From the NCBI GenBank assembly GCA_008933995.1, contig WARS01000010.1:11120238-11184237 (forward strand): a stretch of 64,000 nt of DNA. The letters are read 5' to 3'. Positions 1 to 14,100 of this stretch are shown piece by piece. The position numbers were made by a program, and so were the translations under genes. The DNA comes from Datnioides undecimradiatus (taxonomy: Eukaryota; Chordata; Actinopteri; Lobotiformes; Datnioididae). The notes under the pieces are model-generated. The model saw nothing but the letters and a program-made list of their open reading frames with translations, did not search any database and was not told where the DNA came from. Each line of letters starts with the position of its first letter. Positions within the stretch are counted from its first letter, which is position 1.

Positions 1-2637
1 TGACTTTTATCGCAGCATCCTTCTGCTGAGACCGGTGTTTGTGCTTTGGATCGGGTTGAGGTCAAACGCCAAACACGTCGTCTGAAGCTCGCTGCCTGCA
101 GAAGCCAAGAGCACATCTGTTGCATGCGTGCCCTCCTGCTTACTTGCGCATCTGCGGGTTCGTTTAGAGGACGTCAGCCTATCCTTTGCAGGTTGTTCGG
201 GTTGTCAGGCCAATGTAAATGTAGCTGATTAAAGCGGCTTTAGGTTTCACGTCACAGATCCATAAGCTGTGCAGCAGACGAATCCTAATGTTTACTGCAA
301 CTTTCCTGACCGTACCGCCTTCCACACCAACAAAATGTTGCTACAGAGGTTTAATTTAGTTGTCATGAGGAGTCATGTGCATGTGAAATGTATGTAATTT
401 TAAAAAATGAAGCTGTGCCAACAAGAAATATCCAAATCTAATCACAATGTTGTCATGGACTTTGCTTAATTCTTCTTCTGTCTGCAGCTCCACCCTCAGA
501 ACAAACTACTTTTTGAGTGTTGGCGACTAATGTGGCTCTGCAGAGAGGACACTACTTGGATATGTTGGTTAATATATCCAATAAAAACTGAAAAATATGT
601 ATTTTGCTGTTTATTAACCTTAATCTGGAGCTTTCACCCCAATTGGGCCACTGTATGTTAGCAGCAGGACAATGATCCTTATGAAGAAATGCCGGCCGAC
701 ATTGAAATAACTGAGAAAAATATTAAGTTCATGTGCAGACTAGAAACCAATGGATAAACCCGCGGATTGAGTATTAGATATCTTTTCAAAGATGCTCCTC
801 ATGCAGCTGTACTGAGCTTGGCCAAATCTGTACGGAAGAATCAGTGCAAATCCTCAAATCCACATATGCCGAGCTGATAGAGAAGACTTGAAGCTGAATT
901 CACTGCCGAAGTACCGACTCGGGGCTGAACACTTATTCAAATTAGAGATATGAGATAGCAAAGTGACACGCTTCTGTAATTTTTCAGCACAGTTACAAAA
1001 ACTGTTTCATATCCCGCGTTCTTCTCGCTGTATTGTGTAGGCTGCTGGCAAAAAAATGTCTGAGGTTGCTTTAACTGGCAAGTTTTGGCTGAGGGACTTC
1101 AAAACAACCTGTCTGGGCGACACACGACGACGGTCTCCATGTCCCTCAACACCACATCATTTATGCCCACACACACCTCTGTGCTCTCAGCGTGAGTTCT
1201 GGAGACGTGTGCATCGGCGTACGCCCTGGTGTGAAGGCCAATTCCAGCCGGGGCGCACACCTTTGGTCTCGCTGGAGCTCTGTGGGCTTCAGACTGAGAG
1301 CGGAGGTATCAAAAGAGCCAGCTGGAGAAGCACAACGATGCTGCGAACACCTCTGACAGGGCGATTGTTAATGGTAGAAAACACCTAGGAGAGGAAGAAA
1401 CGTTAAGTCTTTCACTGAAAGACCATTTACGCAGGAAGCTTGAGTGTTCCCTCGAGCATTAAATAAGCAGCGGTGCCACGCTGCCACTGCAGCGACGAGA
1501 CACTGACGCGGCCAATGCTTGTGGTGGAGCCTGATGGACCCGGCGTGTGAGCGCGCATGTGTTTGGGTTCGCTAATTGCTCCAGTGCAGGTTGACAGTGG
1601 GATTGTCAGGGCCTGTTAGCCGGAGAGCTTTGCCGAGCTACCTGGGAAACAAGCTAATTGAGCTCGGAGTTCTTGCTCATTATTGGTTCAGAGTGTATCA
1701 AACAGACCAGAGGAAGAGACGCTGGGTCTGTAGCACACTCTCAAAGCCTAAGAGAGTGGAAAAGCCGCACCTACTGTTGCAAACTTACCGCAGCCCGTGC
1801 AGGAGGGATATTACGGGACAAGGCTTTCGTTCTGAGCTTGTTCAAGCCACACACGGCAACACCTGTACCCTGCGATTCCCCGTGGCGACATGGTCATTAC
1901 TTCAGCAAACCCAAACCTTTTCAATTCTCCGTCCCTGGCGGTGGTCTGACCTTCACACGCAGTTACAGCCGCTTTGGAGCGAGCTGTAAATTCATCTAAA
2001 TTATGCATTATAAAGTTGAATAAAAGACAAAGCAAAGTATTTATACCTGAAGGAAAGGCAAAGGGAGGGAAAGCTGAGAGCGATGACGCTTCTGAGCTAA
2101 ATGAGAACCAGAAAAACAGAAAGACGCCGGAGGAAAAAGGTCCAAAGTTTGAGGAAAGGAAGTAGCTGCGGCTGGTTGGATCTATGTGAGGTGAAATAAA
2201 ATTCTTCTAATTCCGAGAAAATAACATTTCCTTTGTGCAGTTTGGTGGTCTCACTTTTGTTTAGTGAACCGGCGCCTGTGTTACTTTCAAGCAATAACCG
2301 ACGACCAGCGGTGAGTTGCAGATAAGCAGCATTTGAATCAGAGAGCCCAGCAGGAATAATAGTAACGGTAATAGTTTTGTTTTTGAAATTAATGGCTTTG
2401 AATCTCTCAGTTCTGTGAGTGCGCAAGTGCTCCGGCGTTTCGGCACAACCTCTCATATCTGCGGGAAATGAGCTCCCAAAATATTTAAATTGAAAACGCG
2501 CCGCACCACCACGGCCGCATTATGAATGCGGGGGCCGCCCGAGATTCTGAGAACGCGAATGCAACAAAAGAAACACAGTCAAAATAAATAAATAAATAAG
2601 TAAATATGAAAGCGGGTTTGTTTCCATCCCAGCCCAC
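1..2637 (-). other. drosha intron 15 (incomplete)
   Basis: No further Drosha exon is recognisable. The sequence is moderately GC-rich and otherwise unremarkable, with a short aaat repeat near 2585-2600. Open frames here lack splice or codon support. Confidence 0.7.
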
Positions 2638-2737
2638 CTCTCTCTGCGTCAGCTTCTGTTTGTCAATCTGCTTGACCTTGGGGCTGTTGGCCAGCAGGTG
2701 GCGTAGTTTCACATAGCTCTTCCACAGCTTCTGGTAC
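2638..2737 (-). CDS. drosha: drosha exon 15 (last coding exon in the window)
   Basis: A 100-bp exon with acceptor ttactgttggcag and donor GAG/gtgggc. It encodes YQKLWKSYVKLRHLLANSPK then VKQIDKQKLTQRE (to residue 799), nearly identical to human. The next human residues (EALQKIRQ) are not found in either strand of 1-2637, so exon 16 lies outside the window. Confidence 0.95.
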
Positions 2738-3387
2738 CTGCCAACAGTAAATAAAGGAAGGTGTCAGGCTGACTGAGTCTACCCCCCCACCCCCACCCAT
2801 CCCTTACCACCACTTCCCGCTTCGCAACAGCACATCAATATTTCATCTGTTGCTTGCTTGATATTAAACATAATTTAACAGTAGCCCGCGGCCGTTATTG
2901 CATTAGCTGCTTGTGTGCGAGGGCAGCGGGCACAGAAGATTCTCTGTCTTTCAGATGTCCACCGTTTGAACTGCGGCCGGAGGTTCAGACACACACTGAC
3001 TGACGATTTGCACTTTTACCTTATTTTCTTCTCTGGTGAAAAGCTGCGAGACGTGAAACGTTGGAGGAGCACCTGACACGTGGCTGGAGAGCTATCTCAC
3101 AACCTCCTTACTGTTGGGGGGGGGGGGGCTTTTTAGAAAGCCCCTATTGTCTTTGCCCTCATTTGCATCTGAAAAGAGGCAGGGGGTTATCGGCAAGGTG
3201 ACATGTAGCCACCATACTAACCTCCACTTTCAATCAGACCTCTTGATTGATGCACTGATATTTGAGTGTGACCTCTGCTCTTGCTCCTATCTGGTAGACT
3301 TTCCTACCCAGAGAGTTATTCAATTATGATTGGTGGGATGGAGGGCAAGGTGGTGGGGTTTTGGGGGATAGGGATGCAGCGATTGAC

Positions 3388-3453
<66 letters not shown>

Positions 3454-6400
3454 GAGGCATAAAGAAAGAGAAGGGGGGAGAGAGAGAGAGGAGCAAAGAA
3501 GGAAGGGGAAGGAGGCAGACAGGGGGTGTGCTGTGGAATAGAAGAATTATAGAGCTTTAATAGTGGGGACTTCATTAGAGACTGAGACGAGGGAATGAGA
3601 CGGCTTTACCGCCTCGATTATCAGCTCACCACCACCTCCGCACTGAAGCAGCCCGAGCGGACAAGAGACAGAGAGCGGAAGAGAGAGAGAGCGACACAGA
3701 CACAGAGGGGGAGAGAGAGAGAGAGAGAGAGAGAGAGCCTACCCAGCCTGGGAGGCCCCCTCGTCCCCAATCCGCTCCAATGACCTTTCCACAGATCCGC
3801 TGCGTGCTCTCAGGGTAGCACTGCCGCGGCCCTCACCACTCCCTGCACATGCGTTCATTAGCATATGCTGCTTCTTTCCGTCTCTCCTGTTCCCTATCTC
3901 TAGCCCTTTCGCAGGCACGCGATCCGCAGCACCGCGGGCTCCGACTGTCTGCTACGTCCCATTGTGGTTCCACACCACAGGACGGGCATTCTTGCTGATG
4001 GAGCTGCAATACGCGCGGCTGTACGCGCAGTATTAGACGGGTGAGAAACTGCTAATCACAGGCCGCGTGTTTTAAAAGTTATTTTGGTGCTGGACGGTCT
4101 TGCTGTGTGATAGCCGTGAGCACGCGGGCGCTCATCACCTGCTTCCAACCGACCTCGATAGCTGTTCTTATCAAAGTCACATTTTGTTGGGTAAAACACA
4201 GAATTCTGCTACTATGATGGTCTGATGATTGTTGAAGAAGATCATAAAACCGCTCCGTTGTGACTAAATGCACTTATTCACACCATTTTTTATTATATAT
4301 CACCTCTTATGCACATATTTAAGTTAACACGTTTAATATCTTTGGTAATTTGAACTTCGTGCTGCCGTCAGCACGACAACCTGACGACGGCCGCTTTCCT
4401 CGTGAAAACGGAGGCCCAGTTGTTTCCCCCACTCCCGTCAAGTGCACATCTGCACAATAAGGCTCTAACAAGCATAGAGAAAGGAAAAATGATGCGTGGA
4501 AACACAGCGGCGAGGAAGCTGCATCGCTGTGCGCCAGCAGAGCATCAGTGTCAGGGAATTAAAAAAAAAAACCCAGCCCAATCAGAGCTGAGCACGTAAA
4601 TGATTATGTGCTCAGTTTCAGACAGATCCTGCCACTCTGCATCCACATGTGTCACCCAGGCGTCAGCGTGGCAGCGTTCAGTTCTAACTTGAGCCTGATT
4701 GGGGGTGTTACACGAGTGTTACTCGGTCCAACCCCCGCTAGATTACTATCGCCGCTTTTACAGAGGAGAGATTCTGCGGCTCGTTCGGTGAGAACGAGGC
4801 GTTAAACTGACAGCACGTTTATGTCTGAAAGGGGCTTCTGTCTGCTCGGCTCAGCCTCCTTTCTGTCTCTTAAAATCCATCTGGATTTTGTTTTCACTTT
4901 CCCCCCCCCCCCCTCATGCCGTTCCTATCCTTTCCTCTCCCTCCATCAGCCCTTTCATCACACTCCTCTCGTGTTTCATCCGTCTCTTGCAGACGTTGTT
5001 TGTCCAGCTCCGTCCTGCTCTCTTTCTCTTTACATTCCCTGACCTCTGATCGTGTCGTCACTCTTGCCTCAGCGGCCGCGACGGAGGCAGGGCAGGCTGG
5101 TGCGGCGGCCGCGAGCACGAACGCGTCCAGGCGGGCAGCACGAAAGGAAGGAGACAACACAGCTTCTTCAGTCTCCTGAGTTAATATATGCTGCTGCTGT
5201 GTCCAAGGCTCCCTCTCTGTGGCATTGCCGCCACCGCAATCAACACCAACTCCTGCCCTCGCTACACGCATCATTAGCAGTGGTAGGAAATCCTTTCCAC
5301 TGGTCTCTTACTACTCGTTTCTGCATCAGCTAATGATGTCCCAGTCCATCCATAAATTTGTCGTTGTCTGTCGCTTTGAGAAGTTTGACATGGCGGCAGG
5401 GTGCACAGGGACGAAAGAGCTCAGCGGGCAGGCGGTTAAAATGTAGTGGCAGGGGAGAGGGGACATTAGTTGGACGGAGGAAGCAAACTAGTTCTGCCTA
5501 AATGGATTTCCTAATGATCATCCTCTTGTTTGCGTCTTCATCACCGGCGTTTTTCCTCCTGCGCCTCCTCCCGACAGATATCGGAGTTGAAAAAGAAATC
5601 CACAGGTTTAAATTTAGCACTTGAGAGCGCAGGAGCCAAGTTGTGCACCGACTTTTGATTGGTGCTCGTCGCCGCGTTGCTGCGTCTCTCTGAACACCCC
5701 AGGGACCGCGGCTCAGATGATCTAATACACTGCTTTTGTTAATTATGCAGCGGCACAGTACAGTATTCCCTTCCGCAGCCCCGTGGCGTCTGTGTGTGGC
5801 ATTACTATTCACGAGACGTAAAACCGCGGCAGCTCCCACGGCGGCGGCGCCCGGCGGAAACCTGGGACCCGTGACGACGCATGTGAAAATGTCACGCCAC
5901 TCGTTTTCTCATCCCTCTATTCCCCCTGTATTTTCACATCCCCCCTCCTCTTCGACATACGCCGCTCTCGTCCTCCCCGGCGCCCGACGCCAAAAGATTC
6001 CGCCGTCACAGTGTCCTGGGAGAGCGCCGGCGAATGAGGATTGAGGGAACGAGGGAGACGATGCACAGCGGGCGAGGGGAAAGATCTGTGCGCGGATGGG
6101 TGGTCGACATTTGGGCGTGTTTGTCTGTGTGCGCGTGCGTGATCTTACTGAGGGTCTCCGGCGTAGCTGAGCTGAGCGGGCCGGATCCCGAAATGGACGA
6201 TGATGGGGAAGGTGATGACATCCGGGTTGAACTGCTCCCTGTCCAGCTGGTCGATTCGCACGGAGCTCGGTTTCTGGTGGAGGGAAAATGTCACACGGTA
6301 CAGCAAGAGACAACAAAAAAAACAAAAAACATTCACGCAGCCATCGTTCAGTCACCTGCTACCAATGTGTGAAATAACAAATAATCCACGCCATAAGGGT

Positions 6401-9400
6401 CGTCTGTCACAGGAGCCCAACAAGGGACTCGGCTCGCGCACCACGACGATAAAGCGGTGTCAGGGCTGCCGAGCTAACTTCTGACACTCTTATCAGGGAG
6501 GAGATTGACAAGCAACATGTCCTCCGCTGACTCCCAAATCACAGTTAGCCTGTCAGGCATTTTGCGAGATCAGAGGAAGGAGCTGTAGCATAAGGCGTGA
6601 TGAGCTGCACGGCAGATGGCTCGAGGCTCGGGCTCACCTTGACATTAGCCGCGTTCGCTCGTCACGGCCTGCATACAAACTTTGATTTGAGAGCACGGGG
6701 GTCACCAGACAACTTTGATTTGGCCTCTGACGCATCATGATCAGCTCTGATTGGCTTGATGGAAGGTTCGATGATTGCCCCGTTTATAATCCCGCCGCAA
6801 ATACTTTGTAAATGCTAATTTGTATATGTGCCGCTTCTGCGCCTATGCATGTGTGCGCCGCGGCTGTTTGAGGGTCGGTGACATCTGTGCCCTCGTTTGT
6901 CGACCGCGCCACCGTGGGGAAGTAATCACCCGAGCACGGCTGTGTTTGATTGGCGTGGGACCCCTTCATTTGGAGTGGCACGCGTGACCTTGGAACATCG
7001 CCGTGGGTACGACTTCCACGTGATGAACGCACAAACGGCAAGGTAAGGACAAAGCTCTGTGAGGACATTTCACTGATCCCAGATCTGTTTAGTTACATAT
7101 CTCCAAAAATAATCTTTACTCAGTTCAAGGGTTCTGATCATGATCATTAGGTGCAAAGGCAATAATTCAATCGGCAGAAGATGAATCGACAGATACTTTG
7201 ATCGTCGCTCAATCCTTTAAATCATTAACCCAGCAGCAAAGACTAGCTGCAGCTTCTCATTGCTGCATTTCCATCTTTAATATGATTGTGAACGGCTTTC
7301 AAATCTGGACTACTGCATTGGTGTTTCTCATCCACACTTTACTGTATTCTGACATTACTGACTGACTTAATGGGTTAATTGATAAATAAAAAAAACAATC
7401 GACAGATTCATCTATGATGTAAATCAATCGTGGCTGATGCAGAAAGCAACATTAGATGACCGATCTCGGGACAGGGAGTTTTAACGCCGGACTTTAAGAC
7501 AAGGCTGCTTCTTCCTAAACTTTGAAATTAAATGAAATGATTATAAAAAATAAATAAAAAAACCTACTAAGCTGTGAACTCACTCTAAAAAAGCCTTGGA
7601 GTGACAGGGAAGATAAGCGCTGCTGACCGTCGCCCTGGATAGCTCTATTTTCGCCAAACAGGCCAGGTCTCCCTCTGTATATGACCTTTTTAATAGACTT
7701 TGTTTGACTGGCAGACCAATCTTTAACTAGCGCGGAGGGATGGGAGAGTATTATACACCCACCGATCTGGACACCCTGACAGGAACAATTCAGTCCTGCC
7801 AGCAAGAGCCGTTGACTCAATAACTCACCCACACTAAAGGTTACACAATCATATTCACTGCTCATATGCAACCTTTTAGCTAGCAGTGACATCCTCACCT
7901 TTACCCAGACACAATTACTGTACATCCTTTAAAATATGGGCCAGACAAGAAGGTTAACCAACTTCATCGTGACATAAAAGCTTTGGCCTGAATAGCGTAG
8001 ATGACAGCAAACGCCCTTGGGGATAATAGGTGAGACTGCTCATGTCACAGGCTAACAGGAACTGCCTTATTCCAGCAGTGTCGGGGTTGGGGGCGACGCC
8101 TGCCCTTGAAAAGGCAGACATGGCTCCCTCCCGTCGTAACGCCGAAGCTGAGGCCTCACCATGCCCGGGTTGGTGACGATCATGCCCTTGCACTCCTCCG
8201 CGTATTTCTGCCACTCCAGCTCCTCCCACTGCAGCATGTCTGCAATCTCCTCCTCGGGGACCAGGGGCTTGCTGCTGCGCAGCAGGTAGAGCAGCACCTG
8301 ATGCATGGACAGCACCTCCTTCCCGCCGTCTAAGACATTTAATCAACACAAAGGAATGAATGCACGTATGAATATATGCATAAAAACAGCACGAGGCACG
8401 CAGTTCACCTGAGATTTGCGGTTCATTGAAAAAAATGTAAAAAGCTCAGTCTTTTGTAGCCACAGTACGTGGAATCAAACAAGCTGTGACATTTTCCACC
8501 AAGTGTTTCGCTGAGCTTCCTTACGATGTGTTCCTTCGCTGTTCGACATCCTTGGCCCGAAATCAAGGCCGGTGTTGGGAGAAATTCTTTGTATTCTTTG
8601 TTTTTGTATAAGCATCTCACCCCGCCTCACCTCTGCTGGCTCCAAGTTTCTGAACCAATATTACATACGGTGAGAATGCCCCCTCCCCGCCAGCCCCCCA
8701 CCCGCCCGATGCATCGCAATCACATTGTTCGGGAAAAGCAAAGGTGAACAGAGGCACTGATGCAAGGTTGGGTGCCTTACAATACGTGAAGGCACATAAT
8801 GACGGGCGAGGACTAACATTCAAATCTGTGTTACACACAAACCCAAAGGGAGCAGACCGTCGCACACAGAGAGACAGGTGGGGGGGGGGGGAAGCGACAC
8901 ATGCACGCAATGCGCCGGGTCAAACAGAGGCAGTTTAACAGACCCTCATGCAAAATTGATTGACCTCCACTTACGGGTGTTCACATGGACTGACACGAAA
9001 TAAAAAAGAAATAAATAAAACTCCAGTGCCCTCTCAGTGCCGGAAATGCATGAGGACAATAACGGATGCGCACCCGCACGCCCTCGCTGTAACTTTCAAA
9101 CGCAGCATCCTGGCGATCCCCACTGTAACTCCACGTCTCCGCCCGCTCTCTCTCTCCCCTCGCAGATCACATCAGGGACGTTGCGCCGGGCAGTGGGGTT
9201 TTTTTGTGCTTTTGTAAAAGAGGCAGATAAGTGTTTGTAGGGGACTAAATTGGGAGAGCTAGGAGAGAAATTGTTTTTTGATGGAAAGGAGGTGGGTGGC
9301 GAGGCTGTCATAACAAAACGCCGCTGTAATATCATAGTGCACCAGCACCATCATGTGTATCAGAGATGAACACCACGCAGCTGCACAGCTGCCCGTGAGC

Positions 9401-11057
9401 AGAGAGTCATTTTGCAGCGAACGCGCCGCAGATATGAGCGCCGGCGCGCGCGCGGAGATGTTTGGAGGAGACGACGCTGGTTTCTGAAGCCAGTTTTCAA
9501 ACGGAGCACGGTGCCACAGCCGACCACCAGGGGGAGACAGAGGGCAGAGGGAGGCAGGGCAGGTTCTGTGTAGGTCCTTTTGAGTCTTACCGGGTAAAAA
9601 TCGGACAAAGCGGGGCATGAAATGGAACTGGGGGCATCCGGAGGCCTCGCTGTCGAACTCGGGACCTGAACGAAAGAGCAAAGAGATTCATTTACGTGTG
9701 CTGTTTGTTTGGCACGGAACAAGCTTTCATAATAAAAGCAGTGAGTTGAAATGATGACCAAATGATGGAAAAGTCCATTATGACATACGTTTGTCATTTA
9801 AATCCTATGCCTATCATCTATGCCTCAGATGCTTTCTGCGCACAGTTCAGCTGCTTATTATCTCTCCAACAGGTGCGTCGCATCGGAATATAAAATATGA
9901 CTTTGTGACAAATTGGCTCGCAACCATAGCATACGAGAATGCGTAACATGTCCGTCAAGAGAATGTCGTGCCAGGATTTTCACTATATTCCCATGAAAAC
10001 GGGACGCAGATCAGAAATGAAGGGATTTAACATCAGACCCTGGGCCCGTCTCACTATTTCTGACAAATCCAAGCTGTGATTTCGGATCGCTCGCTCCATT
10101 TCTCCACACGGGGGGGCACAAACTCATCTGCAATTTACAAGCGTCAATCACGCGTGAATCCTGAAGCCGCCGCTGCTCGAGATCCGACGAAAAGGACTCT
10201 CGGTTCAGGAGTCGTACCTGTCAGGTTCCAGTCGTACAACTCCAGAATGTCCTTGAACAGGTAGGAGGCGAACAGCTCCAGGCCTCGGACGCAGTAGTTC
10301 TGGACACGGGAGACAGACGGGGTTAGAAAGCAGCGCTGTGCGAGCGTACAGTGGCGGTAGACCTGATCTACTGCCATAAAGAGCACCTTAATGTAGATAT
10401 GACTGATAAGTAAATCCAGTTCTCCAACTTTATCACATAAGCCACCTTATCGGTGTAATCAACCTGTGCAGGTTACAAAGAATCCCTTTCCCCACCTCTC
10501 CTACAAGGATTAGCACCTCCGCTCACCCAGGCGCTGAGGTGTGAGGGTTACATGTGGCTCAGCGGCGCTCAGTCTCAGCCGTTTGAGATAAAAACAAAAA
10601 GGGGTGACAAAGGGGAGAGAAAGAGCCGGGAGATAAAGTGGGGTTTTACCGACCTCCGGTGTCATCTCCTCTATGAAGTGGATGGTGTAATCTATGTTGA
10701 AGCGGATCACACGGCACAATGGGATCTGTGATGATGAAAGGAGCAGAGGACGAGAAGAAGAAAGGATGGGCCGACTCATTACCATGGCGTTAGGCAGAGG
10801 TTACAGCTTTTTGAGGAAACTCATTAAAAAAGGAAGGGAAAAAAAAAAAAAAACCCTCATCTGCGGCGCGGGAGCTCGACCAAAATGGCCGACACGACGG
10901 CGCGCAAAGACGAAGTTTGCCGTCCGCCCTGGGAGTCGCACCGCAGCTCGCTCCCGGGGGGTGTTTTCACCACGCGCGACCTTTAGTCAATTAAAACACT
11001 CCGGCGATGAACAAACACTCACTCGCCTCTCCACACAGACACACACAGACACACACA

Positions 11058-11109
<52 letters not shown>

Positions 11110-14100
11110 CGCACACACGCGCGCTCGGGAAAATTAAGTAACTCAAATCTCACTAAATAGATAAGCCCGCTCTTCTGTGTTTAATCTCCCCAGTTACACG
11201 GTCTTTGTTGTCAGAGCGCGGGGGTCCATTTTAAGAGATTAACCTGGGAGCCGCATTCATTCCTGCCCATCCCGGCGGCTAACTAGCAGGGGGCTAATAT
11301 CGCCACGCTCCCAGGTTCCTAATCCCCGCGCTGCCGCGAAGCGTTTACCCCAGCTTTTAACAAGGGCCGCTTAAATTATCCAGTTCACATCGGGCCTTAA
11401 TCCTCAGGGCTCTTTTCAAGCCGGACGGATATTGACCGAGTAGTTTATTATTCAGATGCGCGGGAAAAGTACACGAGGTGACGGACGCGAGCACGCGCAC
11501 GTGTTGCGGGAAGATTCACACTTTGAACACGGTTCTCGACACGCCGGGTTCGCTGCTCCTCTATCAGTTTTCTGGCTCCCTTTAAACTTCCTCTCAGAGA
11601 AAGAGGAAGAGAGAGGGAGGGTCCTTTCAAGTCGCGACCTCTCTAATGTTTGACAGTCACTGATGAGGCCTTCAAAAGCGGAAAGGAGGACTCTGGGACA
11701 AGGTCGGCGCGGCGAGGGGAGAGCCTTGTCCGGGCAACAAAGGAGCCGACCGGAGGCCAGAAGCCGATTTGAAGTTATTTTTTAGGAGAGTGGAGTTAAG
11801 AGGAGCGGGGCGCTTTTCCCTCCGACGCTGACCTAAATGATGCGTGGCGCCTCAACGGCCGATGACACGTGGCCAACGCGGAGCCGCCTGAGTCGGACCA
11901 CGTACGGAGGGAGTCGGCCTGTGCGAGACGGACAGGAGCAGTTAACACAGTTTTAACCAATAAAACTGGCTCACACCACACACACGCCGTACAAATCAGA
12001 TATTAGAAAGAATATTATTCTGTTACATGACGTTAAACTGTACATTTAAAACACAAGAAACGCACTTAAGCAGTGAATTTAAGTCATTTTGACCGAACCT
12101 TAGCTCCAGAGAAATGCAAATTCAATTCTGAATTACTTGGAATAATCAGCTAATGTTAATCATGTTGTTAAACGTGCTTATATCATTAGAATATGACTGA
12201 TATTAAGAAGGCGACTCCCCGAGGGTGGGAAGTCGTCACCGAGAGTTTTAGAAGTTGTAGGCAAGCTTGTAAACTTTTCCCCTTCACCTCTGTGAGGTTT
12301 AAATTGACTCTCTGGAATGAAATATTTAAATATCCAGCCTGACGCCTGCCATCGAAAAAACCCACTATATGAAAGGAGCCGCGATAGAATAAATAATAAA
12401 GGTGACATGAAATATAAAAAACAGGCACAGCAGAGGGGAAAACGGCAGCGGAGCCGCCGTTCGCCGTCATGTTAGATGGAAAATGAACGGCCTTTCTCCA
12501 CATAACAATTCAAAGAGGCCTTACGTTAGTGAGGGGCGTGTGGGAGAACAGAGAGAAGCCTTCGAACAGGTACTCGTGGTCGTCGTACTCGATCACCGTC
12601 GGCCTGTCGGTCTGAAACAGAAAGCAGCGGCGTGACATCGGAGCACAACGCCAGCTGAAGGACGCAGGAGGTCACCGTGGAGAAATCAGGGGCTGAACAT
12701 CCCGAGATGGAGCGCTATTCAGTTCAACACGCCTCTGCTTTTAGAGACTAAGTCGTACCAGGAAGTTGGTGGGAGGCGACACGGTGATCCTGTAGTGAAA
12801 CAGCTTCCCGGCGTTGTTGTTCATCGCGCGGCACTTCTTCACGGGCTGGAAGAGACACGCAGACGACAGCTCACAACGATTCTCGTGCATCTTAAGAACA
12901 GTTTGAACTTCATTCTTGCGTCGTACTGTTTACACCCGAGAGCCTCATTTTTACCTCTTTTAAGAATGAGTAACTAACATCCAAAGGATCCCTCCACGTA
13001 ACAATTAATGGAAATGAGAAATGAATGAGATTATTGTCCCGACACAGATGTACGATTCTGTAAAATCTAAATATTTTTACAAATTCACCTTCAGGCACTT
13101 CACTCTCGACTCTGAAAAAGGGTCTGGAAGCCCATCTGCTTTCTCCCGCGTTGAGATAATTGTGGATCTATGAATCACAGGCCTCTGCTAGCCAGGCTAA
13201 CCAGTCAAAGATCACGACAGCGCGTGTCAGAGGGAACATGGAAGAGGCCTAGCCATAGCATTCCAGGGCTGAGCCTCAGCCAGGCCCCCGGATCAGCAGG
13301 GGAGACTGTGGTGAACCAAAGTCGCCGACAACGAGGCGGATCAGAATGAAAAGTTAGCATCCTTTACTAGTTTAGGATGCTTGTTAGCTTGTCGGCTTGT
13401 AACCAGCAGTGGCTGATGGAGCGTCACTCTGCAAATCATACAGTAACACCTGCTGTGATGTTAGATCATGTTCGCATCTGTCAGACCTTTTGGGAGAGAT
13501 AAACATAAGAACGGCACAGTTCTGACTGATGAACACCTTAAACACTAAAAGCTATTGTTGAAAATGAGCAAATCTGACCAACGTGGACGCCTGAAGACCC
13601 AAAACTCAACAGGCACCCTTCTAATGAATCACACGTCCTTTATTCCGCACAACCCCGCGAAAAAACACGCTAATTGACAACTTACAACTTACAGGTCGAC
13701 CCGGACCGTAACGAGTAATTAGTCAATTAATCGACTAACAAGGGCGCCGCAAATAGATTTTGTGAGACACGGAGTGACCTTAAAGTAACACCGGCACGCC
13801 TGCGACGGCGGCTGGCGGGGGATGAGGCTGCTATAGGAGGCGTTTAGCGGCGTCTGTCTGGAGGGCCGGTGTTAATTTGCGTGAAAAGTAAACACTCATT
13901 AAGGAATCCACGACCTTCACTGATCTCTACTGACGAGGGCGAGCCTCGGGTTTGGGAGAAAACTGTTTTATCGTAAATGTCTAGCACGAGCGTAAAAGCA
14001 CAGCTATGAAATTGAGGGTTTGCGGCTGGTCAGCTGAGGACGCAGCCGTGCGGCGAGGCCCGGAGAGCGAGTCGTGAAAAGCAAGACGCCTGGTAAAATA

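Larger units (their letters stand above)
2738..6148 (-). other. drosha intron 14
   Basis: The longest complete intron in the window, 3.4 kb. It carries the GA microsatellites at 3388-3494 and 3711-3737, short homopolymer G and C runs, and a CpG-rich patch at about 5050-6060 (listed separately). No coding exon is supported. Confidence 0.75.

Noticed and set aside
3281-3541. Open frames of RE/SL repeats over the GA microsatellite
   Set aside because: Translation of a dinucleotide repeat, not a gene.
10694-11137. 147-codon plus-strand frame ending in HTHTHT
   Set aside because: It runs antisense over drosha exon 10 and into a CA microsatellite; no similarity seen.
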